DNA of 27,027 nt from a virus: positions 1-27,027 of the IMG/VR virus record IMGVR_UViG_3300033996_001720; one strand, given 5' to 3'. Positions 13,463-21,787 of the stretch are shown piece by piece (position 1 is the first letter of the stretch; the number at the start of each line of letters is the position of its first letter). Both the position numbers and the translations under genes were made by a program. Under the pieces are notes generated by a model, which saw nothing but the letters and a program-made list of their open reading frames with translations, did no database searches and was not told the DNA's origin.

Positions 13463-14260
13463 ATGGGCTTTTTTAAAAAGGTAAAGAAGTTTGGTAAGAA
13501 GGCGCTAGGGGAGGTGTTGAACAATGTTCAGATGGGTGCTCCTGTCGCTGATTTTTTCTATCCCGGTTCTGGCCAATATATCTCTGCAGGAGCAAATATA
13601 GTAGGAAAGAAGACCGGACTGGACGATGAGGGATTTTTTAAAGAGACTGATAAAGCGGCGGATGCAGTTGATAAGTATATAACCCCAATAATGTCAGCGT
13701 ATACATCAGGAGGATCTAGTATGCTACCAACACCACAAGTACTGGGAGCAAATCGAGTTGAAGGAAATGGCCTCGGCTTTGGGGACATCGGTAGCATCAT
13801 TCAAGGACTGGGAGGATTGCAAGACATCTTCTCTGGTGGTACCTCCGGAAGACTAGAAGATTACTATGATGCTCAAGCTCAAGCCAACCAACTTGTTGTT
13901 GACGCTGCAGGAAAACAAGCAGAGAAAGACTACGCGCTTGCCTTACAAGAGCACGCAGCACGCAGTGCCTACGCCGCATCCTCCAGAGCTAACGCAGCAA
14001 GAGCAGCTTCAGCAAAAGCAGCAGCAGCAAGGCAAGAGGAAGAGAATCGCTTAAAAGCTGCAAGAAGAAGTCTACGGGTACAGAAGAAAGCAAGAGCCGG
14101 TGCCCGTGATATGTATGCTCCTTATGTGGCTACTGGACATAGGGCATTGGCTACGAGTGAGTCTTTATTTAATGCCGGAGCAGGGATGTTGGGAGATATT
14201 CAGAATCTAATAAATTCTGCTCCTTCAGGGATGTCTCTTCTAAACAAAGTAAGCAAGTAA
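13463..14260 (+). CDS. Putative ejection (injected virion) protein
   Basis: The 265-residue protein has a basic, phenylalanine-rich N-terminus (MGFFKKVKKFGKKALGEVLN), a glycine-rich segment, and a long alanine-rich charged helix at about residues 135-215 (RAASAKAAAARQEEENRLKA). Small alanine-rich helical proteins after the tail-hub genes are typical of P22-type ejection proteins (gp7, gp20, gp16), which leave the particle with the DNA and help it cross the envelope. The call rests on position and composition. The start follows the previous stop by 3 bp. Confidence 0.55.
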   Translation: MGFFKKVKKFGKKALGEVLNNVQMGAPVADFFYPGSGQYISAGANIVGKKTGLDDEGFFKETDKAADAVDKYITPIMSAYTSGGSSMLPTPQVLGANRVEGNGLGFGDIGSIIQGLGGLQDIFSGGTSGRLEDYYDAQAQANQLVVDAAGKQAEKDYALALQEHAARSAYAASSRANAARAASAKAAAARQEEENRLKAARRSLRVQKKARAGARDMYAPYVATGHRALATSESLFNAGAGMLGDIQNLINSAPSGMSLLNKVSK

Positions 14261-14278
14261 AAAAAGGGGTGATTTGAT

Positions 14279-15031
14279 ATGCCAGATAATCGAATGGGAC
14301 CATCAGCAAGTCCTGATATGTTCAAAAGCCTTTTGAATTTCATGAGCCAGTATGGTCAGCAAATGGGAAGCATGGGGAACATGGGGGACATAGCGGCACA
14401 ACTTGCTGGGAAGCAAATGGGAAGCATGGGGAACATGGGGGACATAGCGGCACAACTTGCCGGGATGAATGGTAATATTGACCCCGGCTTTAATTATACC
14501 CCCGGCCAGAATATTGATCCCGGATTCTTTCGACCTCAAGGTAGCTTAGGGGCCGACCCCGGCTTTAATTATATTCCCGGTAGCTTATTAGGGGCCGGTA
14601 TTGGTGCAGCTCAAGGCTTGCAAAAGCCTATGGTTGGGCAATCAGTACCCGGAATACCTAACCAGAATCGCAATCCTGCTCAAGCGAATCTTAATCAGGG
14701 TATGCGGGCAGCTCAAATGGGAGACTTCCGGAACAACTGGCTCCAAGGCAACGGACAGCCAAGGATTCCAGTAGTCCACGATAGAACCGGAGCCTCGGCC
14801 AATACCCTTTCTAAAGGTCAGCGAATGAGGTTTGACAATATTCGCAACCTGTACGGCGGGGAAAGAGCTGCAGAGGCGCGAGCCAACATGTTGATGCACA
14901 ATGCCCGTAAGATGGTTCCTGCGGTCCCTACTGGAGAGCCAGATTCCGGTATGCTGGCAGCTATGAGACGAATTAGAGCCATTGAAGCACGACCAGAGAT
15001 CCCAAGGGCAAGACGAGGAAGAAGAAAGTAA
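14279..15031 (+). CDS. Putative ejection protein with internal tandem repeat
   Basis: The 250-residue protein has low-complexity methionine-, glycine-, asparagine- and proline-rich sequence. QMGSMGNMGDIAAQLAG occurs twice in tandem (54-bp DNA period), and DPGFNYTPG, DPGFFRPQG and DPGFNYIPG form a looser repeat. The C-terminus is strongly basic (RRIRAIEARPEIPRARRGRR). AAGGGG lies before the ATG. Its place among the putative ejection genes and its disordered composition suggest an injected or internal virion protein. The last base of its TAA is the first base of the next ATG. Confidence 0.5.
   Translation: MPDNRMGPSASPDMFKSLLNFMSQYGQQMGSMGNMGDIAAQLAGKQMGSMGNMGDIAAQLAGMNGNIDPGFNYTPGQNIDPGFFRPQGSLGADPGFNYIPGSLLGAGIGAAQGLQKPMVGQSVPGIPNQNRNPAQANLNQGMRAAQMGDFRNNWLQGNGQPRIPVVHDRTGASANTLSKGQRMRFDNIRNLYGGERAAEARANMLMHNARKMVPAVPTGEPDSGMLAAMRRIRAIEARPEIPRARRGRRK
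14359..14466 (+). repeat. 54-bp tandem duplication within a coding gene
   Basis: Bases 14359-14412 are repeated at 14413-14466 with a difference in the last few bases (CTGGGAA against CCGGGAT), so the two copies are almost identical. The unit is 18 codons long, so the frame is kept. The near identity points to a recent duplication or ongoing slippage. Confidence 0.9.
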
Positions 15032-16266
15032 TGGCAAAAATCCCTAAAAAGAAGAAGTCAGATCGTGGTCGTAATGGAGATGGGGACGGCAAGGAGAACG
15101 AGCAAGGGGGCGAGACCCCCATGCCCGGTAACACCGCTGCGCCTGCTTCTGTTCAGGAACGACTTAACGAGCGCCAGAGAGCGCAGTTCAAGAAGATTCA
15201 GAAAGCTCAAGGAGAGAAGGCAGCTTCAGAGTACCGGATAAAGAAATTAGCGGTGAACCGAAGAAGGTCGGCAGCTCCTTCGCAAGCCCCACAAGCTCCT
15301 TCGGAACCTCAATATCCTGCCGAGACTAGCCCAACAAAGGGTTATCCACAGGGTATGCCCACTGATTCAGGGGGGGTTGACCCCAATGGGGGCTTGAATA
15401 ATCCAGATTTCTGGTACCCTGGACTAGGAGACACTCCAGAGAATCTGGCAGGTGGGATGCCAGACTTTCTTGGTCTAGGCAATATTAAAGACCTTGTAAA
15501 CCAGCTCAATCCAGACTTGTTTGCAATGGGGCCGGACAACTACACACCTTCAGCATACTACGACCAGATGCAGAAGACAGGTAGTGAGCAGCTCGATAAA
15601 GCCTATGCTAAGCGTGGGCTATTTGGATCGGGTGCTGCAATCCAAGGCCAGTCAGATCTTACCCAAAAGCTCTTAGCTGATGATGTTGAGCGAGCTAAAG
15701 CCTTACATGCAGAAAGGCAAGGCAACCTCATGAGCGGTCTAACCAACCTCATGGGAACTTACTCCAATAACTTGAATAACTTCTATGGTTTGAAGCAGGG
15801 GTATGATACCAGTGCAGCAAACATGGGATTGAACTTAGCGGAGTTCGACAACAAAACCAGACAGCAAGGTATCGATAACAAGATGAACCTGTTTCGAGAA
15901 CTTTTGGGTATGAATCCATTAGGAACTGCAGCTACTATGTCAGGCCAAGGGGCAGGGATAGATCAAGGATATGCTGGCGGAATCGCGGATGCCACAGGGA
16001 ACATCTTCAATAGACCAACTCAGACCTCTAACTTCGGTGGTGGTAGTGGTCCTTATGTCGCTCCTCCTCCCGGAGGACCAGACTATACCGCCAGAGACAG
16101 GGCAGCACTGCAAGCTCAGATAGCAAATATCATGGGACCAGCAACAGCGAATTGGTATGGCAGTGGTCAGGGTGGGACACAAGGATCTGGCAACTCTCTC
16201 TCTCAGATAGGTAATACTATATCTGGTTTGGGTAACGTGTGGAAGGGAATACGTAGTTTATTTTAA
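15031..16266 (+). CDS. Putative ejection protein
   Basis: The 411-residue protein has a very basic N-terminus (MAKIPKKKKSDRGRNGDG), a proline-alanine-glutamine linker (SAAPSQAPQAPSEPQYP), a helical centre with KAYAKRGLFGSGAAIQGQSD and a long helix LADDVERAKALHAERQGNLM, and a glycine-rich C-terminus. The 'KRGLFGSGAA' segment within long helices recalls internal virion proteins of short-tailed phages, so a role in the ejectosome is inferred. It is translationally coupled to the gene before it (TAATG). A family name cannot be given with confidence. Confidence 0.55.
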   Translation: MAKIPKKKKSDRGRNGDGDGKENEQGGETPMPGNTAAPASVQERLNERQRAQFKKIQKAQGEKAASEYRIKKLAVNRRRSAAPSQAPQAPSEPQYPAETSPTKGYPQGMPTDSGGVDPNGGLNNPDFWYPGLGDTPENLAGGMPDFLGLGNIKDLVNQLNPDLFAMGPDNYTPSAYYDQMQKTGSEQLDKAYAKRGLFGSGAAIQGQSDLTQKLLADDVERAKALHAERQGNLMSGLTNLMGTYSNNLNNFYGLKQGYDTSAANMGLNLAEFDNKTRQQGIDNKMNLFRELLGMNPLGTAATMSGQGAGIDQGYAGGIADATGNIFNRPTQTSNFGGGSGPYVAPPPGGPDYTARDRAALQAQIANIMGPATANWYGSGQGGTQGSGNSLSQIGNTISGLGNVWKGIRSLF

Positions 16267-16276
16267 GTGATAAAAC

Positions 16277-19200
16277 ATGGCAGATTTCTATTCTAGTCTT
16301 ATCCAAAGTCCAAACTTTAATCCAATAGATGCGATCTATAAGGATGATGCTGCGCGTATACAGAACGAGCAGAACCGTAGAGCTGCAGAAAAACAAGCGC
16401 AAGACTTAGAGAATGAAGCCAGACAACAAGATCGTGCCGACCAGTACCTAAAAATAAATAAAGATCAGAACCAACGGAACTATGAGAAGTACCAACGAGA
16501 GGTTGAAACCAACCGTTCTGTAAGAAACCTGTACAACGAATATCGAACACAGAACAAGCCGATTGATGTTCTTGGCTCGTTTGGGGATGACTTAGGAAGA
16601 ATCTTTGTTGAAGGTGGCCTTTATTCTCCTGCTATGTCGTTGGCTAACGCTAGGGCCACAGCATATGACAAACAAGCAACAAAGGAAGCTAAGAGACTAG
16701 AGGATGCTAACGATGCTATTCTCAAAGCAATGGACGAAAGTTCCAATAATGCTCAAGGCATTACTAACATAAAAAGAGGGAGAGGAAGGTCCGATCCGAC
16801 TACAGGATTTAAAGGAAAGGACAAAACTCCTGTTCAGTTGAATCCAGAGACTAACCAATGGGAGCCTATTCCATTAAAAGAAAAAAGTTCTTCGTCTGGT
16901 TTCTGGAGTCTCTTTGGGATGGGAGGAGATTCTTCAGAACCTGCTCCTGCTCCTTCGCAAGCTCCTGCTCCTGCCAGACTCAATAATCAGAGTAAGCTGG
17001 ACATCCTGCAATTGAGAGCACAAGGGGTTCCAGAAGAACAAATCAATGAAGTTCTAAACTATTCGCTGGAAGATCCCAGTAGTATTCCTATTCAAATACC
17101 AGAGGGTGATTCTGCTCCTGTGTCTGCTTCTGCTCCTATCCAAGCTCCTAGAAGCGATGGCGGTCTCTATGACACTTTAGCATCGACCGCTGGCGGCATA
17201 GCTTCAGGTATGGATAATTGGTTTGGTAGTCAGCTCAGTGGGGCCTCCAGACTCGCAGGTGATACTATCCAAGCATGGGCCGGAGAGAATCCTCTCAGCA
17301 GAGGGTTAAACAGCTACGCCGATATCGCTGAATCCTTTGGTCGTGGTGGCAACAAAAGGTTTGGAGTTGATACTCCGGCTGAGCAGTTTGTCGCAGACTT
17401 GACTGGCGCAGGGCTTGGAACAGCCAAGTCCGTAGCTGCAGGTCTCACCATGGGTGCGCCCGGATTGGCTATGTCTCTCCTTCCTGAAATGAGAAACAAG
17501 GCTACCGAGGTTGAGCGAGCCGGAGGTGATATCGCACAACAGGGATATGGTGCAGTAGCGCAAGGTGGTATCGATCTTCTTGGAGAAACGATTGCTAACA
17601 GGTTCTTCGGACCCGGAGGGACTATCATCAAGAAAGCCCTTGCTGAAGGTGGTACTGAATTTGCTCAGGAAGTTGCCTCTATTATTGGGGTTGACCTTCT
17701 AACAGCCATTAAAGATCCTACCCTACCAGAAGCAGCTCAAAGGGCTGGATACGCTGGATTGCTTGGGACCATAGGCGGTGGTGTTGTTGGTTCTGTGACA
17801 GGAAGATCTCCTAGAAATTCTTCTACTCCCGGAGACCCTAACGCTACAGATACAGGCGGCATTGTTGATGCAGTAGACCCTAATGATGGTCAACCTACCC
17901 TTAGTGACAACACCGTAGGTGCTGGAGATAAAACGCTTGTCGTTAAAGATGGTATCGCCAGTAAGGTAGCAAGCGATTACTACGAGTCCTTTGGGTACGA
18001 GGAAGATGCTGAAGATTTGAGCAACTTCTACGAACCAACAAAGTCGACTCCTTCCACTCCAATAGCAGAAGAGATCCTTACCGTAAATAAGACAGACGCT
18101 CCTGCCAAGGTGGAACCTTCTCTTATTCAGGACGCTCCTCAAATAGCTCCTCAATCTCCTTCGTTGTACGAGACGGTTAACGCCGTCCCTACTACGTACA
18201 GTCAGGAGTTCTCTCAAGGCTTGTACTATCCTACTCCTGAAGAGAATGATGCCTATCAACCTGCCGATGGACCAAAGCTCTATGAGCGTAGTGATGCTCC
18301 AATAACGTTGCCTAGTTTAATCAATCCTTCTCAAAGCGTTGTCAACGATATCAATCACCTTCATGAGCTATCAGATTACTACGAGGAGAAACCCCTTGGA
18401 ACGCTCAATCAATCCATAATCTCAGGTGGGGAAATACTCCCTAGTAAAATTGGCGGATTTGATTTCTCAGGGAACAAGATCTCTAAAGGCGGTATTCTTA
18501 CTCCTGAAGTCAAGATTGATATGCAAGTTGGTCCAGTGGTAGCCATAGACCCAAGTGGTGTTGAGCTACGATTGCCTCCTTCGCCAGAAGGGACTGCCAC
18601 CAGAGCAGAGATAGATAAATTCTTCAGAGGTAGATTTGGGGGCCAAAGAGGTGCGGTTCGACTCCCCACCAATGTAGCTTCCAGTTCTGCAGGTAAGTTG
18701 GTAGTAAATAATCAGAAACATAACCAACAAGCTATTCGAGCTGGCATAGATAGGTTCTGGAATACTAGCTATGCTCCTGAAGGACTAAACAATGCTTTAA
18801 AGAAATTTTCTCAAGCGACTGTATTTGGCACTACAGTAAGAGAGGATTTGAATCAAATGGCATTGGATGACAGCCAAGCCCCTGCAAACAGATACTATGC
18901 TACAACTGGACGGGACGCTCTCGACATTGTCCTTTCTACTCAGGATGCCTACCATTCAGCCCTTGCAGATTTAGAGCCTCAAGCATCAAAATATGCTCAG
19001 TATAGTGAGAAGGAAGCCGCAGTTGCTTTTGGAGCATTGTCGCGAGCGCAGACAGCTAAGAACACTCAACCTAATTTCAACGAGCAAGCGTTTTATCAGA
19101 ATTACAAAGTTCCAGTAGGCCCTAACCAGTTCCGACCTCTTACTCCAAAAGAGATGCAAGCTATCAGCGACCACAAGACGGCGACCGATGCAACAGCAGA

Positions 19201-21415
19201 CCAACTTGTTGCAACTCAGATAGCAAGAAAAAAGCATGAGATAACTATTGAGGGAAGAAAAATAGTTCGTTCTCTGAGTCGAGAACTCGACTCTTCAATT
19301 GGACAGCTCTACTTCGATAAGACTCAAGGGAATCCGCTACCTGCAGTTCTTACTCCCGGTCAGCAAGTAGGATTGAAAGTTCTGGATATGTGGGAGCAAA
19401 GTTCTAATAATGCTTTAGCTACTTATACTCAAAAGCTCAATGATCTGGGAACCAGTCTGAAAAATTCTCCGTATGCTCCTTTGATTCGACAAGGGAAGTA
19501 CTCGGTGGTAATGACCGACTCCAAAGACAATCAACTCCACTTCTCTCTTCACAAGACCACAAAAGAAGCTCAGAGAATGGAGGCGACCTTAAAGAAAGCC
19601 TATCCTTCAAGGAAGGTAGAGAGAAAAGTTCTTTCAGAGTTCTTAGGCCAAAGAGCGCAGTATACTTTAGGAAGTCTAGAAGGGGCTATTGCCAGAGCAG
19701 AGCAGGAATCAGGATTCAAGCAAATAGTTGAAGCTATCGCTAAACAGCCCGGAACAAAGAGTTATGCTCCTGCAGATTTGGAATCGGTCGCAACTAGTGT
19801 TAAGGACTCTCTAGCTGCGTTAGGGAATGAGTTGGGCGTGAGCGGACAAGGAGTGTTGACCAACCTTCTTGCCAGAGACAACCTCATCAGGATGAAGAAT
19901 CCGATATCAGGCAACATAGAAGTGGTTCCTTTGCCGGGGTATGAAGCGGACTCTCGAAAAGCGTTAATGACCTTTGTTCGAAAGGCAGCGTATTTCAATA
20001 CTCAAACAATGGTGGACGCTTCTGCAAGAGCCAAGATTGAACAACTTCCGCAGAATAGCCAGACGACAAACTTCCTTCGGGAGAAATTGGCCCTGCAGTT
20101 AGGACAACCAACCGCGACAGACAGGTTTGTTTCTGGAGTACAACAAGTTCATGTGATGTCCACGTTGGCAGGAAGAGTCTCTTCGGCCCTTAACAGCGCC
20201 ATTGGAGCAACACTTGTTACCTATCCCAATATTTCCTCGCTAAACAGTTTACGAAGAAAGAAAGGTTTGAGGCCAGTTAGCCCTGAACTGGCTATTGGAA
20301 ACAGTGCTCGACTCGCAGCAACCCTTTCGTTGCCGGGCGGAAATAAGCTCGTAGAAAAATATGCAAAGAGTAACGACCCTAAAAAAGCTCGATTGGCTCA
20401 AGCATTAAAGTTGGCAAACAAGGAAGCAATTTTTGGGTTTGATGCCAGTACTGAATGGGAGGCTAATGCTTGGGCGGACAAGGGTGGACTGCAGAAAACA
20501 GCGGAACAAACCATGTTCATGTTCACCATGGCAGAACACTTGGCTAACCGGACATCGTTCATTGCCCACTTCAATGCCCTAGATGGGGTGCATAACAACT
20601 TCGCAGACCAGTACAATGGTGCAAAGAATTGGATGCGGTCGGTAAACCCTTACAACACCAAAGGAAATAGACCAACCTTCTCTAGTGGGTATATGAGAAT
20701 CCCGACAGCCTTTAAGATGTACCAAGGCCAACAGCTAAGGTTGTGGCGCACATGGTTGAGCCTGGCGGCTAAAGGGGATAGAGATGGTGTTGCTGCAGTG
20801 GCTAGAGCATTTGGTGGCATCATGACGATTGTTGGAGCTAACGGAATCCCGTTTGTTCCAGATGCTATCAAAATGGCGCAAGCCTTTGGGTATAGTCTCA
20901 GAAAGGAACTCGAAGATGCCACCGATGAAATGGTTTCCGATATCGTAACCTATGGAGCCTTGGCGAGTTTGGTCCCTGAAGCTCCAACACTTGCGGGATC
21001 TCTAAGTGCAGGGGAGTTTCTCCCTCAATCGGGTGATGTCGCAAGGAACCTAGCAGATCCTAGCAAGGGAGGACTTGGACAAGCCTTTGCCGATGCAACC
21101 ACAGGGGTGGTCTTTGGAAGTTATATGCGGTACGGCGGTTTTGGAAACGCATTGACTGAGTTCAGTAAAGGCAATTACGAACAGGCAGCACAAGATTTTA
21201 TCGGCACAGTCAATGCTGCAGCAGGTAGTGTCTATAAGGCAGGTCGAGCGGTAAGTGAAGGACAGTTTACTAACCGTCGTGGGGACGCAGCAATCGATAG
21301 GGACGGTAATATTATTCGACCTAACCCGATAAATATCGCAAGTATGGCCATGGGGATGAATCCTAAAGACGTGGCTTTAAGTAATCAACTGGACTTTGAA
21401 GATAGGATTTTATAA
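16277..21415 (+). CDS. Giant injected virion protein, PLxRFG-like
   Basis: At 1712 residues this is the largest protein in the window. Order: charged helical N-terminus (1-120); proline-alanine linker near 220-235; glycine-rich, partly hydrophobic block (about 300-515), with AEGGTEFAQEVASIIGVDLL and GTIGGGVVGSVTG; acidic spacer; long helical region; PLIRQGKYSVVMTDSKDNQL at about 1068, a variant of the PLxRFG motif of giant phage proteins; then a helical C-terminus, including SGYMRIPTAFKMYQGQQLRL near 1470, like large polyvalent-protein domains. No transglycosylase or protease site is visible. Its place after the smaller ejection genes suggests it enters the cell with the DNA. A promoter is not evident; the ATG follows 10 bp after the previous stop. 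Confidence 0.7.
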   Translation: MADFYSSLIQSPNFNPIDAIYKDDAARIQNEQNRRAAEKQAQDLENEARQQDRADQYLKINKDQNQRNYEKYQREVETNRSVRNLYNEYRTQNKPIDVLGSFGDDLGRIFVEGGLYSPAMSLANARATAYDKQATKEAKRLEDANDAILKAMDESSNNAQGITNIKRGRGRSDPTTGFKGKDKTPVQLNPETNQWEPIPLKEKSSSSGFWSLFGMGGDSSEPAPAPSQAPAPARLNNQSKLDILQLRAQGVPEEQINEVLNYSLEDPSSIPIQIPEGDSAPVSASAPIQAPRSDGGLYDTLASTAGGIASGMDNWFGSQLSGASRLAGDTIQAWAGENPLSRGLNSYADIAESFGRGGNKRFGVDTPAEQFVADLTGAGLGTAKSVAAGLTMGAPGLAMSLLPEMRNKATEVERAGGDIAQQGYGAVAQGGIDLLGETIANRFFGPGGTIIKKALAEGGTEFAQEVASIIGVDLLTAIKDPTLPEAAQRAGYAGLLGTIGGGVVGSVTGRSPRNSSTPGDPNATDTGGIVDAVDPNDGQPTLSDNTVGAGDKTLVVKDGIASKVASDYYESFGYEEDAEDLSNFYEPTKSTPSTPIAEEILTVNKTDAPAKVEPSLIQDAPQIAPQSPSLYETVNAVPTTYSQEFSQGLYYPTPEENDAYQPADGPKLYERSDAPITLPSLINPSQSVVNDINHLHELSDYYEEKPLGTLNQSIISGGEILPSKIGGFDFSGNKISKGGILTPEVKIDMQVGPVVAIDPSGVELRLPPSPEGTATRAEIDKFFRGRFGGQRGAVRLPTNVASSSAGKLVVNNQKHNQQAIRAGIDRFWNTSYAPEGLNNALKKFSQATVFGTTVREDLNQMALDDSQAPANRYYATTGRDALDIVLSTQDAYHSALADLEPQASKYAQYSEKEAAVAFGALSRAQTAKNTQPNFNEQAFYQNYKVPVGPNQFRPLTPKEMQAISDHKTATDATADQLVATQIARKKHEITIEGRKIVRSLSRELDSSIGQLYFDKTQGNPLPAVLTPGQQVGLKVLDMWEQSSNNALATYTQKLNDLGTSLKNSPYAPLIRQGKYSVVMTDSKDNQLHFSLHKTTKEAQRMEATLKKAYPSRKVERKVLSEFLGQRAQYTLGSLEGAIARAEQESGFKQIVEAIAKQPGTKSYAPADLESVATSVKDSLAALGNELGVSGQGVLTNLLARDNLIRMKNPISGNIEVVPLPGYEADSRKALMTFVRKAAYFNTQTMVDASARAKIEQLPQNSQTTNFLREKLALQLGQPTATDRFVSGVQQVHVMSTLAGRVSSALNSAIGATLVTYPNISSLNSLRRKKGLRPVSPELAIGNSARLAATLSLPGGNKLVEKYAKSNDPKKARLAQALKLANKEAIFGFDASTEWEANAWADKGGLQKTAEQTMFMFTMAEHLANRTSFIAHFNALDGVHNNFADQYNGAKNWMRSVNPYNTKGNRPTFSSGYMRIPTAFKMYQGQQLRLWRTWLSLAAKGDRDGVAAVARAFGGIMTIVGANGIPFVPDAIKMAQAFGYSLRKELEDATDEMVSDIVTYGALASLVPEAPTLAGSLSAGEFLPQSGDVARNLADPSKGGLGQAFADATTGVVFGSYMRYGGFGNALTEFSKGNYEQAAQDFIGTVNAAAGSVYKAGRAVSEGQFTNRRGDAAIDRDGNIIRPNPINIASMAMGMNPKDVALSNQLDFEDRIL

Positions 21416-21787
21416 ATGGCAAATTCGAGTACTTTATACACAGGCGCGGGGAAAATAACTTTCTGGAATGTCAGCCTTGATACTGAAGATACCAGCATAA
21501 CTATTGATGGTGATAATAATACGGGAGTCGTTGACCATGTGTGTTGCCTAGTGTTTGCTATGTCGTACAACAACATTGCACATACTCTTACCTTTGAAAG
21601 TTGGAATGGCACAATAGCAACAGCGTTGCCGATGTTGGAGTTTGATGGTTCTATCGGAATGTTGGAGCGGATTGGAAGCGCGTTTATTCCTTCCAAGTTT
21701 GGACAAGCCTTGCGAGTGAAGTCTACAGTGGTGCCGGTACAGTATCTCTTTGGAATCTCATATGACCGAGAGTTTTTAAGAAAATAA
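21416..21787 (+). CDS. Small unknown protein before the fibre genes
   Basis: The 123-residue product is beta-rich (GAGKITFWNVSLDTEDTSIT) with an internal DHVCCLVFAMSYNN. Its ATG directly follows the TAA of the giant gene and its TAA is directly followed by the next ATG, so it is coupled on both sides. A structural or fibre-adaptor role is plausible by position only. I do not recognise the family. Confidence 0.55.
   Translation: MANSSTLYTGAGKITFWNVSLDTEDTSITIDGDNNTGVVDHVCCLVFAMSYNNIAHTLTFESWNGTIATALPMLEFDGSIGMLERIGSAFIPSKFGQALRVKSTVVPVQYLFGISYDREFLRK

Noticed and set aside
15276-16990. Shared GCTCCTTCGCAAGC segment in two putative ejection genes
   Set aside because: It encodes the same proline-alanine-serine linker type (APSQAP) in both proteins; low-complexity linkers explain it without a recombination site.
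17723-18259. 178-codon open frame on the minus strand
   Set aside because: It is antisense within the giant virion protein gene, and its arginine- and serine-rich product looks like a complement shadow.
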